NCBI GenBank assembly: GCA_003168215.1
Contig: PMSW01000153.1
Location: 207-35,773, forward strand
DNA length: 35,567 nucleotides
Reading direction: 5' to 3'
From: Actinomycetota bacterium
GTDB taxonomy: Bacteria > Actinomycetota > Actinomycetes > Streptosporangiales > Streptosporangiaceae
The translations under genes and the position numbers were made by a program. This document shows, piece after piece, positions 22,505 to 29,975 of the stretch. The first letter of the stretch is position 1. Each line of letters opens with the position of its first letter. Below the pieces are notes generated by a model that had not been told where the DNA came from, searched no databases, and saw only the letters and a program-made list of their open reading frames with translations.

Positions 22505-24337
22505 ATGGGACTTGATCTGGCGCAATTGCTTGCCGTTCCGGTATTTCGGGCCTTCGATGCCGACTCGGCCGGCCGGATCCTGGCCGGCAGCGACGAGGGC
22601 GGCTCGATGCAGCTCGCAGAGATCTCGCCGGACGGATCAGCCCAGGCGCTGACGGCGCTGCCAGGCCCCTGCAGCGGCCGCTACCTGCCAGCAGAGCGCA
22701 TGGTCGTGGTGTCGCACGATGACGGCGGCAACGAGCGCGGGCAGCTGTCGCTGCTGCGCCTGCCGGTGCCCGGCTCGCGGCCGGCCGGCCTGGCGGACCT
22801 GGAACCGCTAGTTCATGATCCGCGCTACGTGCACAGGCTCGCTGACGTGTCGGCCGGGCGGATCTGCTACCTGACCAACAGGCGGGATGGCATCAGGTTC
22901 GACGCGGTGCTGCGCGATCTGGCCACCGGCACGGAGGAGGTCGCCTTCGCCAGCGAGGGCAGCATCTCCGAGGCCGTGGCGTCGCCGGACGGCCGGTGGC
23001 TCGCGGTGAGCGTGCCTTCGGTCGTGGCCAACTCAGATCAGATCCTGCTGGCCAGCCTCGCCCATCCGCCGGGGCCTGGCCGGCTGCGAGTGCTGACCGG
23101 CGCCGGCGAGCACGCCAGCCAGCAGCGCCTGCAGTGGCTGCCGGGCAGCGACGGCCTGATCGTGACCACCAACCGCAACCGCGAATTTACCGGTATCGCC
23201 CGCTATGACCTGGCGGCGGAGAGCTGGGCGTGGCTGATCACCGATGATGCGCGCGATCTGGCCGGCTGGGTGTCACCGGACGGGTCCCTGATCCTGGTCG
23301 AGCGCAACGATGACGGCGCTTCCGTGCTGACCGTGCATGACGCGGTCACCGGTGCCGCCGTGCGGGATATCCCGCTGCCGGCGGCCGGCTGCGTCACGGA
23401 CATCCCGTTGCCCGATCCGCGCTGGTCACCCGACGGCCGCGCGGTGGCGATGTCGATCGCGGCAGCCCAGATGCCCGGTGATGTGCTGCTGGCCGATCCT
23501 GCCACGGCCAGGGTCCGGGTGCTGACAAGCTCGGCGCGCTACCTGCGCGGGTCAGCGCCCGCCCTGCCCGAAGCACACCAGATCCCGACGCCGGACGGCG
23601 AGCTGGTGCCGTGCCTGGTCTACCGGAGCGAGGATGCCGCCGACCCTGCCCTCGCCGAGTCGGCGGTGCTCGTCATTCACGGTGGCCCGGAGGGCCAGGC
23701 GAAGCGCAACTTCAATCCCGTCGTCCAGGCGCTGGCGGCGGCCGGCCACACCGTGCTCGTGCCGAACGTCCGCGGCTCGGTCGGTTACGGCAAGCGCTGG
23801 TATTCGGCCGACGACGTCAGCCTGCGGCTTGAGTCCGTGGCCGACCTCGCCGCGATTCACGCGTACCTGCCGAAGCTCGGCGTCGACCAGGCCAGGGCCG
23901 CGCTGTACGGCGGCTCGTATGGCGGCTACATGGTGCTCGCCGGGCTCGCGTTCCAGCCGGAGCTGTGGGCGGCTGGCGTCGACATTGTCGGCATCTCGTC
24001 CCTGGTGACGTTCCTGGAGAACACCTCCGCGTACCGGCGTGCCCAGCGCGAGCGCGAATACGGCAGCCTGGAGCACGACCGGGATTTCCTGATCGCCGCG
24101 TCGCCGCTGACCAGGATCGACTCGATCCGCGCGCCGCTGTTCATGATTCACGGCGCAAACGACCCGCGGGTGCCGCTCGGCGAGGCCGAGCAAGTGCACG
24201 CGGCGCTGACCGCCAGAGGCCAGGAGTGCGAGCTGCTTGTCTACGCCGATGAAGGCCACGGCCTGGCCAAGCGAGCCAATAAGCTGGACGCTTACCCCCA
24301 GCTGTTCGCCTTCCTGGCCAGGCACCTGGCCTCCTGA
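22505..24337 (+). CDS. S9 prolyl oligopeptidase family peptidase
   Basis: 610 aa. The N-terminal about 370 residues form WD/beta-propeller-like repeats (VASPDGRWLAVSVP, WVSPDGSLILVE, RWSPDGRAVAMSI). The C-terminal alpha/beta hydrolase domain has AVLVIHGGPEGQ, the nucleophile elbow YGGSYGGYM with Ser471, Asp553 (HGANDPRVPLG) and His585 (ADEGHGL). This is the acylaminoacyl-peptidase/dipeptidyl-peptidase-like type, probably cytoplasmic because no signal sequence is visible. The propeller normally limits substrates to short peptides. The gdpD gene follows 85 bp downstream on the same strand and may be co-transcribed. Confidence 0.93.
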   Translation: MGLDLAQLLAVPVFRAFDADSAGRILAGSDEGGSMQLAEISPDGSAQALTALPGPCSGRYLPAERMVVVSHDDGGNERGQLSLLRLPVPGSRPAGLADLEPLVHDPRYVHRLADVSAGRICYLTNRRDGIRFDAVLRDLATGTEEVAFASEGSISEAVASPDGRWLAVSVPSVVANSDQILLASLAHPPGPGRLRVLTGAGEHASQQRLQWLPGSDGLIVTTNRNREFTGIARYDLAAESWAWLITDDARDLAGWVSPDGSLILVERNDDGASVLTVHDAVTGAAVRDIPLPAAGCVTDIPLPDPRWSPDGRAVAMSIAAAQMPGDVLLADPATARVRVLTSSARYLRGSAPALPEAHQIPTPDGELVPCLVYRSEDAADPALAESAVLVIHGGPEGQAKRNFNPVVQALAAAGHTVLVPNVRGSVGYGKRWYSADDVSLRLESVADLAAIHAYLPKLGVDQARAALYGGSYGGYMVLAGLAFQPELWAAGVDIVGISSLVTFLENTSAYRRAQREREYGSLEHDRDFLIAASPLTRIDSIRAPLFMIHGANDPRVPLGEAEQVHAALTARGQECELLVYADEGHGLAKRANKLDAYPQLFAFLARHLAS

Positions 24338-24422
24338 GTTCACGCGCTGGCCATCGTGGATGCCTAGCCTGCTTTCATGACCGCCTTCCGTCCGCACGGG
24401 GCCGGGACCAGAAGGAGCACGG

Positions 24423-25187
24423 ATGATCTTCAACGGGGGACCTGTCGTCGTCGGGCACCGCGGGTTCGGCGCCGCGAAGCCGGGCGGTTACCGGGAAAAC
24501 ACGATGCGGTCCTATCTCGCCGCGGTGGAGCACGGGCTCTCGTGGATCGAGCTGGACGTACAGCGCAGCCTCGACGGCCAGCTTGTCATCCGGCACGATC
24601 CGGTGACCGCGAGTGGCGACTTCGTCGTGACCCGCAGCGCGGACGAGCTCGCCGCGGCCGGGATCATGCGGTTCGACGACGTGATGGCCGCGCTGCCGGC
24701 CGAGGTAGCGCTCATCATCGACGTGAAGACGATCATGGAGGACGCGGTCGATCCCCCGCACCTGCGCACCGCCGCGCTGGTCTGCGAGGCGCTGCGCAAG
24801 CACGCGGGCCGGCGGCGGATGCTGGTGTCCTCGTTCGACCCCGCCCTGCTGCTGTATCTGAAGGATCACGGCTATGCGTCCCCCGAAGTCCCGCTGGGCC
24901 TGATTGCCTGGCCGAACTTCCCTAACTGGCAGGCCGTGACGGTGGCCGCGAATCTCGGCCTCAACGTGATCAGCGTGCACACCAGCTCGTTCGGGCTGCA
25001 CAGGGAGCGGCCGCGCGTCACGGACCGGCCCACCGAGCAGGTAATCGGCGTGGCGCACCAGGCCGGACTGGAGGTGCTTGCCTGGTCGCCAGGCCCTGCG
25101 GACGCGATCCGGCTCGCTGCGGCTGGCGCCGACGCGCTCTGCGTCGATGACATCCCCGGAGTGCTTGGCGCGCTGGCCAGCCGGTAG
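24423..25187 (+). CDS. Glycerophosphodiester phosphodiesterase
   Basis: 254 aa, AAGGAG 8 bp before the ATG. The GDPD TIM-barrel motifs are visible: GHRG (11-14), YREN (23-26), WIELDVQRSLDGQLVIRHDP (41-60). Catalytic or metal residues would be His12, Glu43, Asp45 and His58. The VSSFDP stretch and C-terminal GADALCVDDIPG also fit. It would release glycerol-3-phosphate from glycerophosphodiesters. No signal peptide, so probably intracellular phospholipid turnover. It could serve phosphate scavenging, in line with the pst and ppx genes, but no PHO box was found. Confidence 0.92.
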   Translation: MIFNGGPVVVGHRGFGAAKPGGYRENTMRSYLAAVEHGLSWIELDVQRSLDGQLVIRHDPVTASGDFVVTRSADELAAAGIMRFDDVMAALPAEVALIIDVKTIMEDAVDPPHLRTAALVCEALRKHAGRRRMLVSSFDPALLLYLKDHGYASPEVPLGLIAWPNFPNWQAVTVAANLGLNVISVHTSSFGLHRERPRVTDRPTEQVIGVAHQAGLEVLAWSPGPADAIRLAAAGADALCVDDIPGVLGALASR

Positions 25188-25208
25188 CACCGCCGCGGGC
25201 CGGCCCGC

Positions 25209-25299
25209 AGGCCAGCGCGAAACGTGATCGCAGGTCAGCGCGAACGCGATCGCGGGCCAGGGCGAAATGTGATCGCAGGTCAGCGCGAAGCGCGATCGC
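25209..25299. repeat. Four tandem 22-23-bp units after gdpD
   Basis: Units lie at 25209-25231, 25232-25253, 25254-25276 and 25277-25299. Consensus is (A/G)GG(T/C)CAGCGCGAA, then a variable CGTG/CGCG-like base set, then ATCGC. Units 1 and 3, and 2 and 4, are most alike, so a 45-bp pair appears to have been duplicated. The block lies between convergent genes, and its last unit contains the stop of the 83-aa ORF. Confidence 0.9.
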
Positions 25300-25531
25300 G
25301 GGCCGACGGCTCGCGGGTCAGCCTGCCCGACGTCAGGAGGAGGAATTCGGGGTAGGTGCCGGGCGCGCGATCGTGGTCACCGCCGTATTGGGCCGGCGCA
25401 AGGCGCAGCTGCGCCAGCCTGCGCCGCGCGTAGTTGTACTCGGATATCACGGCGGCGGCCCGGCGCCTGAAGCTCAGCAGAGCCGATGGCAGCCACGGCG
25501 TGCTGCCCGGCCGCTGAGTCGTCTGTCCCAT
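25280..25531 (-). CDS. Small hypothetical protein (83 aa)
   Basis: ATG at 25531 with AAGG about 8 bp upstream; the frame is open further upstream, but only this part is family-like. The sequence is basic, with an AVISEYNYARRRLAQLRLAP core and a later YPEFLLLTSGRL. I believe similar short proteins occur in many actinomycetes, but no function is known. No TM segment or signal peptide. The stop lies in the tandem-repeat block, so the last residues (ARDRASR) have probably been rewritten by repeat expansion. Confidence 0.6.
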   Translation of the reverse strand: MGQTTQRPGSTPWLPSALLSFRRRAAAVISEYNYARRRLAQLRLAPAQYGGDHDRAPGTYPEFLLLTSGRLTREPSARDRASR

Positions 25532-25695
25532 GTAGCCAGCCTTGCCCGTTAGCCATCCATCCCGACAGTGGCAGTAGCGCCATAGGAGAGTGACATCCTG
25601 CCCATCAGGCGCCTGCAAAGTATTTCATAGAGCCATCCCGGCGGGCATATCGTGGTATCAGCGGGCTGCTTTCCTGGCCTGCACGGGAGAGGCCG

Positions 25696-26178
25696 ATGAT
25701 GCTGGAACCTGGAAGCGGCTTGCCACCTGGGCACGGGTTCCTGCGATCCTCGAGCGCGGACCGGGAACGCGCGATCGACGTCCTCAAGGCCGCGTTCGCC
25801 GAGGGCCGGCTCACCAGGGACGAGTTCGAGGACCGGTCCGGGCAGGTCTACAGCTCGCAGACCTACGCCGAGCTTGCGGCGCTGACCGCTGACCTGCCCG
25901 TGGGACCGCTCGGTGCCCTCATGCCGCCGCAGGTGCCCTCTCCAGTCGTGGCACCGCGCAGCCGCCCGGTGAACTCACTGGCGGTCGTCGCGCTGGTGTG
26001 CTCGCTGATCCCGGGATTCCCCGCGGCCGGCGGCATCGTCGCGGGCGTCGTGGCGCGCAAGCAGATTCGCGAGTCTGGCGACCGGGGCGCCGGCGTCGCG
26101 ACCGCCGCGATCCTGATCGGCACGCTCGCCATGGTGCTTTTCCTGGTGTATCTGGTGAGTCTGGTGGGGTTCAGGTAA
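25696..26178 (+). CDS. DUF1707 - DUF4190 membrane protein
   Basis: 160 aa; two adjacent ATGs (25696, 25699), with GGGAGAGG upstream. Residues 15-70 form a DUF1707 domain (LRSSSADRERAIDVLKAAFA, then GRLTRDEFEDRSGQVYSSQT). A Pro-rich linker follows, then a DUF4190-like pair of TMs (about 93-118 and 132-156) around ARKQIRESGDRGAG. Both domains are common in actinomycete membrane proteins; DUF1707 may bind nucleic acid or act as an interaction module. The function is unknown. The methyltransferase gene starts 75 bp downstream. Confidence 0.85.
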   Translation: MMLEPGSGLPPGHGFLRSSSADRERAIDVLKAAFAEGRLTRDEFEDRSGQVYSSQTYAELAALTADLPVGPLGALMPPQVPSPVVAPRSRPVNSLAVVALVCSLIPGFPAAGGIVAGVVARKQIRESGDRGAGVATAAILIGTLAMVLFLVYLVSLVGFR

Positions 26179-26252
26179 CCCGCCCTCCCGTTCAGCCCGT
26201 CGTTCAGCGACCCGGCGGCCTGACCAGCCTGGTGGCACTGAGGGGTGGCCAC

Positions 26253-27017
26253 GTGGCTGCTGCACCGGCGTTCGAGGAACTGCTGGCCGAGGGCGAGGCG
26301 GTGCCGGTCGAGGGCTGGGATTTCTCCTGGTTCGAGGGCCGGGCCACTGAGGGACGCCCGTCCTGGGGCTACTCCCGGCTGCTCGCGGAGCGGATGGCCG
26401 GGGCGGCCGCTGCGCTGGACATCCAGACTGGCGGAGGCGAGGTGCTCGCGCAGATCCCGCACCCGCCGCCGGTCCTGGCGGCTACCGAGTCCTGGCCGCC
26501 GAACGTCGAGATAGCCAGGCGGAATCTTGCGCCGCTCGGCGCATCGGTGGCCGAGGCCGGCGATCTGGCTGACCTGCCGTTCCCGGCGGAATCGTTCGAC
26601 CTGGTCGTCAGCCGCCATCCCACCGAGGTGCGCTGGCACGAGATCGCCCGCGTGCTGCGGCCCGGCGGCACGTATCTCTCGCAGCAGGTGGGCGCCGGAA
26701 CCAACCGGGAACTCTACGAGTTCATGATGGGCCCGCAGCCGACCGGCCCGGAGCGCATCCCGCAGGCAGCTTTCATCGAGGGCGCGGCCTCGGCCGCCGG
26801 CCTGGTCGTGGTGGATCTCCGGGAGCAGGCACTACGGGTCGTGTTCAACGACGTGGCCGCGGTCGTCTACTTCCTCCGGAAGGTCCTGTGGACGGTCCCC
26901 GGATTCACCGTCGATGGCTACCGGGACCGGCTTGCCCGGCTGCACGACCGCATCCAGGCCGAGGGGCCATTCGTCGCCCACTCCCGGCGCGTCCTGATCG
27001 AGGCACGGAAGCCCTGA
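26253..27017 (+). CDS. SAM-dependent methyltransferase (class I)
   Basis: 254 aa from a GTG at 26253 with GAGGGG about 9 bp upstream; longer in-frame starts cover non-family sequence. Motif I is modified to LDIQTGGGEVL (about 54-64). TESWPPNVEIARRNLAPLGA is the SAM acidic-loop region, GDLADLPFPAESFDLVVSRH is motif II/III, and IARVLRPGGTYLSQQVG completes the fold. The C-terminal half (about 160-254) is family-specific. Substrate unknown. It is convergent with the MarR gene, 13 bp apart. Confidence 0.87.
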   Translation: MAAAPAFEELLAEGEAVPVEGWDFSWFEGRATEGRPSWGYSRLLAERMAGAAAALDIQTGGGEVLAQIPHPPPVLAATESWPPNVEIARRNLAPLGASVAEAGDLADLPFPAESFDLVVSRHPTEVRWHEIARVLRPGGTYLSQQVGAGTNRELYEFMMGPQPTGPERIPQAAFIEGAASAAGLVVVDLREQALRVVFNDVAAVVYFLRKVLWTVPGFTVDGYRDRLARLHDRIQAEGPFVAHSRRVLIEARKP

Positions 27018-27030
27018 TCGAGGCATGCTG

Positions 27031-27570
27031 TCAGGTGCCGGACGGGCTGACCTGCTGCGCGATGTCGCACGCGGAGTGCACGGGGTCAGCAGCGCTGGCA
27101 TGCGTCGCGACCTGCCGTAGCAGCGCGCGGAAGGCCCGGCGGTCGTCATCACCGGCCAGGCCGGCCAGCACGTCCTGCTCGGCCGCCCGCAGCCGCCGGT
27201 CGAGCACGTCGAGCAGGTCACGGCCTGCCGCGGTCGCCACGATGCGCCTGGCGCGGCGGTCGGCCGGGTCCGGGCGCCGCTCGATCAGCCCGGCACGCTC
27301 GAGATCGTCGAGCAGGTAGGTCATCACGGTGCGATCGATGCCGAGGTGCTGAGCCAGTTCCAGCTGGCTGCCCGGCTCGCCGCGGGTGGCCGCCGCGAGC
27401 ACCTGATAGCCGCGCGGTCCCCCCGGCAGATCGGCGAACGCGCCGTTCGCGGCAGTCACGTAGGAACGGAAGACCATGCCCAGCGCCCAGCCCAGGTCGC
27501 CGCTCAGCACGCCGCCGCAAGCCGATCCCCGGCCGGCCTGGCCGGCGTCGGATCTGCTCGCAGGACTCAT
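27031..27570 (-). CDS. MarR-family transcription regulator
   Basis: 179 aa. The winged helix is at about 65-125: LELAQHLGIDRTVMTYLLDDL (HTH) and GLIERRPDPADRRARRIVATAAG (wing with the conserved D-x-R-x-R). Helices before and after form the dimer interface. The gene is divergent from a flavoprotein oxidoreductase. The 119-bp gap contains inverted repeats that look like the MarR operator, so it probably represses that gene and itself. The ligand might be a quinone, phenolic or oxidant, but there is no direct evidence. Confidence 0.9.
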   Translation of the reverse strand: MSPASRSDAGQAGRGSACGGVLSGDLGWALGMVFRSYVTAANGAFADLPGGPRGYQVLAAATRGEPGSQLELAQHLGIDRTVMTYLLDDLERAGLIERRPDPADRRARRIVATAAGRDLLDVLDRRLRAAEQDVLAGLAGDDDRRAFRALLRQVATHASAADPVHSACDIAQQVSPSGT

Positions 27571-27615
27571 GCCGACATCTTACCCCGGATCAGCGGTATG
27601 GACGAAGATTTGCAT

Positions 27616-27651
27616 GATAGATGATCTGTGTTAGATACTATCTGCCTAACA
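27616..27651. promoter_or_regulatory. MarR operator between marR-like and flavoprotein genes
   Basis: A perfect odd palindrome AGATA-C-TATCT (27633-27643) is nested in TGTTAG (27629-27634) / CTAACA (27646-27651). An outer GATAG (27616-27620) / CTATC (27638-27642) pair is also present. The site is AT-rich in a GC-rich window and lies in the divergent promoter, as expected for a MarR dimer site. Confidence 0.7.
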
Positions 27652-27689
27652 GCACCTATGCGCATGAGCCCTTACCCTGGAGTCACAGC

Positions 27690-28805
27690 ATGAGCGATCC
27701 TGTCCTGGCCAGACCGACCGTCGTGGTCATTGGCGGCGGCTACGCCGGCATCAGCGCGGCCAAGTCCCTGGACGACGTAGCCAATGTCGTGCTGGTGGAA
27801 CCGAAGGATGCCTTCGTGCACAACGTGGCCAGCCTCCGCGCCCTGGCAGATCCGTCCTGGCTGCCGCGGATCTACCTGCCCTACGACGGGCTGCTCGCCA
27901 ACGGCCGGGTCATCCAGGACCGCGCCGCCAAGGTCGACGCCGGCCTGGTGACGCTCGCCTCCGGCGAGGAGATTCAGGCTGACTACATCGTGCTGGCGAC
28001 CGGGTCCGCGTACCCGTTCCCGGCAAAGAGCGACCTCGACAGCTCCGCCGCCGCGCACGGCAAGGTCCGTGCCGCGCATGCGGCGCTGGCCGCGGCGCAG
28101 CGGGTGCTGCTCGTCGGCGCCGGGCCGGTGGGCATCGAGCTCGCCGGCGAGATCAAGGCTGCCTGGCCGGACAAGCACGTGACCCTCCTCGACGTGGCCG
28201 ACGACGTCCTCGGCGCCCGGTTCAGGCAGGACCTGAAGGCCGAGCTGCGCCGTCAGCTCACCGCTATCGGGGTGGAGCTGCTGCTCGCCAGCCCGCTGCG
28301 GGAAGCCCCGCCGACCGCGCCGGGCGAGCTGCAGGCCTTCACCGTCGTCACCGAGTCCGGCACCAAGGTCACCGCCGACATCTGGTTCCGCTGTTACGGG
28401 GTTACCCCGGTCAGTGACTACCTGGCCGGCGATCTCGCGGCCGCCCGGCAGGCGGACGGATTCGTGGAAGTCACGCCTTTCCTGCAGGTAACCGGGCAGG
28501 AACGGGTCTTCGCGGCCGGTGACGTCTCGACAGCCGATCACAAGATGGCCGGCATCGCCGGGCGGCAGGCACAGCTCGTCGCGGGCAACATCCGCGCGCT
28601 CATCACCGGGGAGGGCGATCTCGCGTCCTACCAGTCATCACCCGCGGCCATCATCGTGCCGATCGGGCCGGACGGCGGCTCGGGCCAGCTGCCCGGCAGC
28701 GACGATCTCGCCACCCCCGAGCGGGTCTCGCAGGCCAAGGGCCGCGACATGATGGTCGACCGGTTCACCGAACTTCTCGGGATGGCCACTCCGGCTGCTG
28801 ATTGA
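27690..28805 (+). CDS. FAD-dependent pyridine-nucleotide oxidoreductase (AIF/NDH-2-like)
   Basis: 371 aa from the ATG at 27690 (GGAG 8 bp upstream). The N-terminal dinucleotide fold is VVVIGGGYAGISAAKSL (12-28), then VEPKDAFVHN. The second fold is RVLLVGAGPVGIELAGE (138-154). The FAD-proximal C-terminal motif is ERVFAAGDVS. The resemblance is to the AIFM2/FSP1-like and type-II NADH dehydrogenase group. It probably moves electrons from NAD(P)H to a quinone or another acceptor. No membrane helix is obvious. Divergent MarR control is likely, and a terminator hairpin follows. Confidence 0.9.
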   Translation: MSDPVLARPTVVVIGGGYAGISAAKSLDDVANVVLVEPKDAFVHNVASLRALADPSWLPRIYLPYDGLLANGRVIQDRAAKVDAGLVTLASGEEIQADYIVLATGSAYPFPAKSDLDSSAAAHGKVRAAHAALAAAQRVLLVGAGPVGIELAGEIKAAWPDKHVTLLDVADDVLGARFRQDLKAELRRQLTAIGVELLLASPLREAPPTAPGELQAFTVVTESGTKVTADIWFRCYGVTPVSDYLAGDLAAARQADGFVEVTPFLQVTGQERVFAAGDVSTADHKMAGIAGRQAQLVAGNIRALITGEGDLASYQSSPAAIIVPIGPDGGSGQLPGSDDLATPERVSQAKGRDMMVDRFTELLGMATPAAD

Positions 28806-28809
28806 CTGA

Positions 28810-28841
28810 CACGGCGCCCGGCACCCGGGCAGCCCGCCGTG
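28810..28841 (+). terminator. Terminator after the flavoprotein gene
   Basis: Outer arms CACGGCG (28810-28816) and CGCCGTG (28835-28841), inner arms CCCGG (28817-28821) and CCGGG (28825-28829). It starts 5 bp after the stop codon. Confidence 0.65.
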
Positions 28842-28893
28842 CCGCGAAAAAGCCAGTTGCCGGCGATCTGCCCCGGGTGGTTGCCTCAGTAGG

Positions 28894-29895
28894 GTGATCG
28901 AGAGTGGTAGGAAGATTGTCCAGCAGGTCTGTGCTGCGTATGGGCTGATGACGAGTCCGCGCGCATCGATCACTCGCGTTGCCCGCGGCGCGGTGGGGCA
29001 AATCTGGCGCCTCGACCTTGGCGACGAGAGCTATGCGGTCAAGGAACTGTTCTGGGGAGCCGACGAGCAGGCGGTGCGCACGGAAGCGGCGCTGACGGCG
29101 CAGCTGGCGGCCGCCGGCATCCGGCTGCCCGGCAGCCTGCCCGCCCGCGACGGGCGGTTCCTGGCCCGGCTGCCCGGGGATCTCGGCGGCGGCTGGCTGC
29201 GGCTCTACCGATGGGTGGACGGCGTGCCCATCGACCCGGCCGGGCCGGATCCGGCCGGCCGGGTGGGCGACCTGCTCGGCCGGCTGCACGCCCGGGCCGT
29301 GCCGCCGCGCGGCGAGCCCGACCCGTGGTACGACACCGTCCCCGGCGCCGCTAGCTGGGACCAGCTGGCTGACGCCGCGCTCGTGCAGGACGCTGGATGG
29401 GGAACGGGCCTTGCCGCGCGCACCGGCCTGCTGCGCGAGCTCGGCGGGCTGGTGACCCCCGCCGCCGCGGACGCGATGATCACTTGCCACCGGGACCTGC
29501 ACCCCGACAACGTGCTGGTCGACGACTCGGGTGAACTGGTGTTGCTCGACTGGGACGATGTCGGGCCGGCCTGCCCGGACCGTGAGCTCGCCAGGCTGCT
29601 GGCGGAATGGCACGTTCACGACGGCAGGGCGGACGCTGCCGCGATCATGCGCACCCTCGCCGCCTACCTGGCGGCCGGCGGGCCCGGCCGGCTGCGAGAC
29701 GAGCACTCGTTCGGCATGCTGATCGCCTCCAGGCTGAACTTCCTGCAGTCCCAGGCCAGGGTGGCGCTGGATCCGCGCGCTAACCCCGAGAACAGGAATT
29801 ACGCAGCAAGCGAGATCCTGGACACGCTGGCAAGGCTGCCCACTCCGGGGCTGATCGCCGAGCTGACTGGCCTGGCCGCTGCCGCCGTCGGCTAA
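28894..29895 (+). CDS. Aminoglycoside phosphotransferase-like (APH family) kinase
   Basis: 333 aa with a GTG start; an ATG at 28948 (residue 19) is an alternative, and neither has a strong ribosome-binding site. The N-lobe has VARGAVGQIWRLDLG and SYAVKE with Lys50. The catalytic loop is CHRDLHPDNVLV (198-209, Asp201) and the metal motif LLDWDDVGPACPDRELARLL (about 215-235). The APH/choline-kinase fold is clear, but the substrate is unknown; resistance should not be assumed. It is followed by a hairpin shared with the convergent kinase gene. Confidence 0.87.
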   Translation: MIESGRKIVQQVCAAYGLMTSPRASITRVARGAVGQIWRLDLGDESYAVKELFWGADEQAVRTEAALTAQLAAAGIRLPGSLPARDGRFLARLPGDLGGGWLRLYRWVDGVPIDPAGPDPAGRVGDLLGRLHARAVPPRGEPDPWYDTVPGAASWDQLADAALVQDAGWGTGLAARTGLLRELGGLVTPAAADAMITCHRDLHPDNVLVDDSGELVLLDWDDVGPACPDRELARLLAEWHVHDGRADAAAIMRTLAAYLAAGGPGRLRDEHSFGMLIASRLNFLQSQARVALDPRANPENRNYAASEILDTLARLPTPGLIAELTGLAAAAVG

Positions 29896-29911
29896 GCACC
29901 GCCGTGGCGGC

Positions 29912-29932
29912 GGGGCAGCCTGTGCCTGCCCC
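29912..29932. terminator. Bidirectional terminator between APH-like and Ser/Thr kinase genes
   Basis: Arms GGGGCAG (29912-29918) and CTGCCCC (29926-29932), loop 7. It lies between the two convergent stop codons. Confidence 0.6.
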
Positions 29933-29975
29933 CCGATGTCCTCGCCGAGGCGGCTGATCGCCCCGGCGGCCTGGA

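Noticed and set aside
25209-25299. CRISPR array
   Set aside because: Units are contiguous with no unique spacers, and no cas genes are in view.
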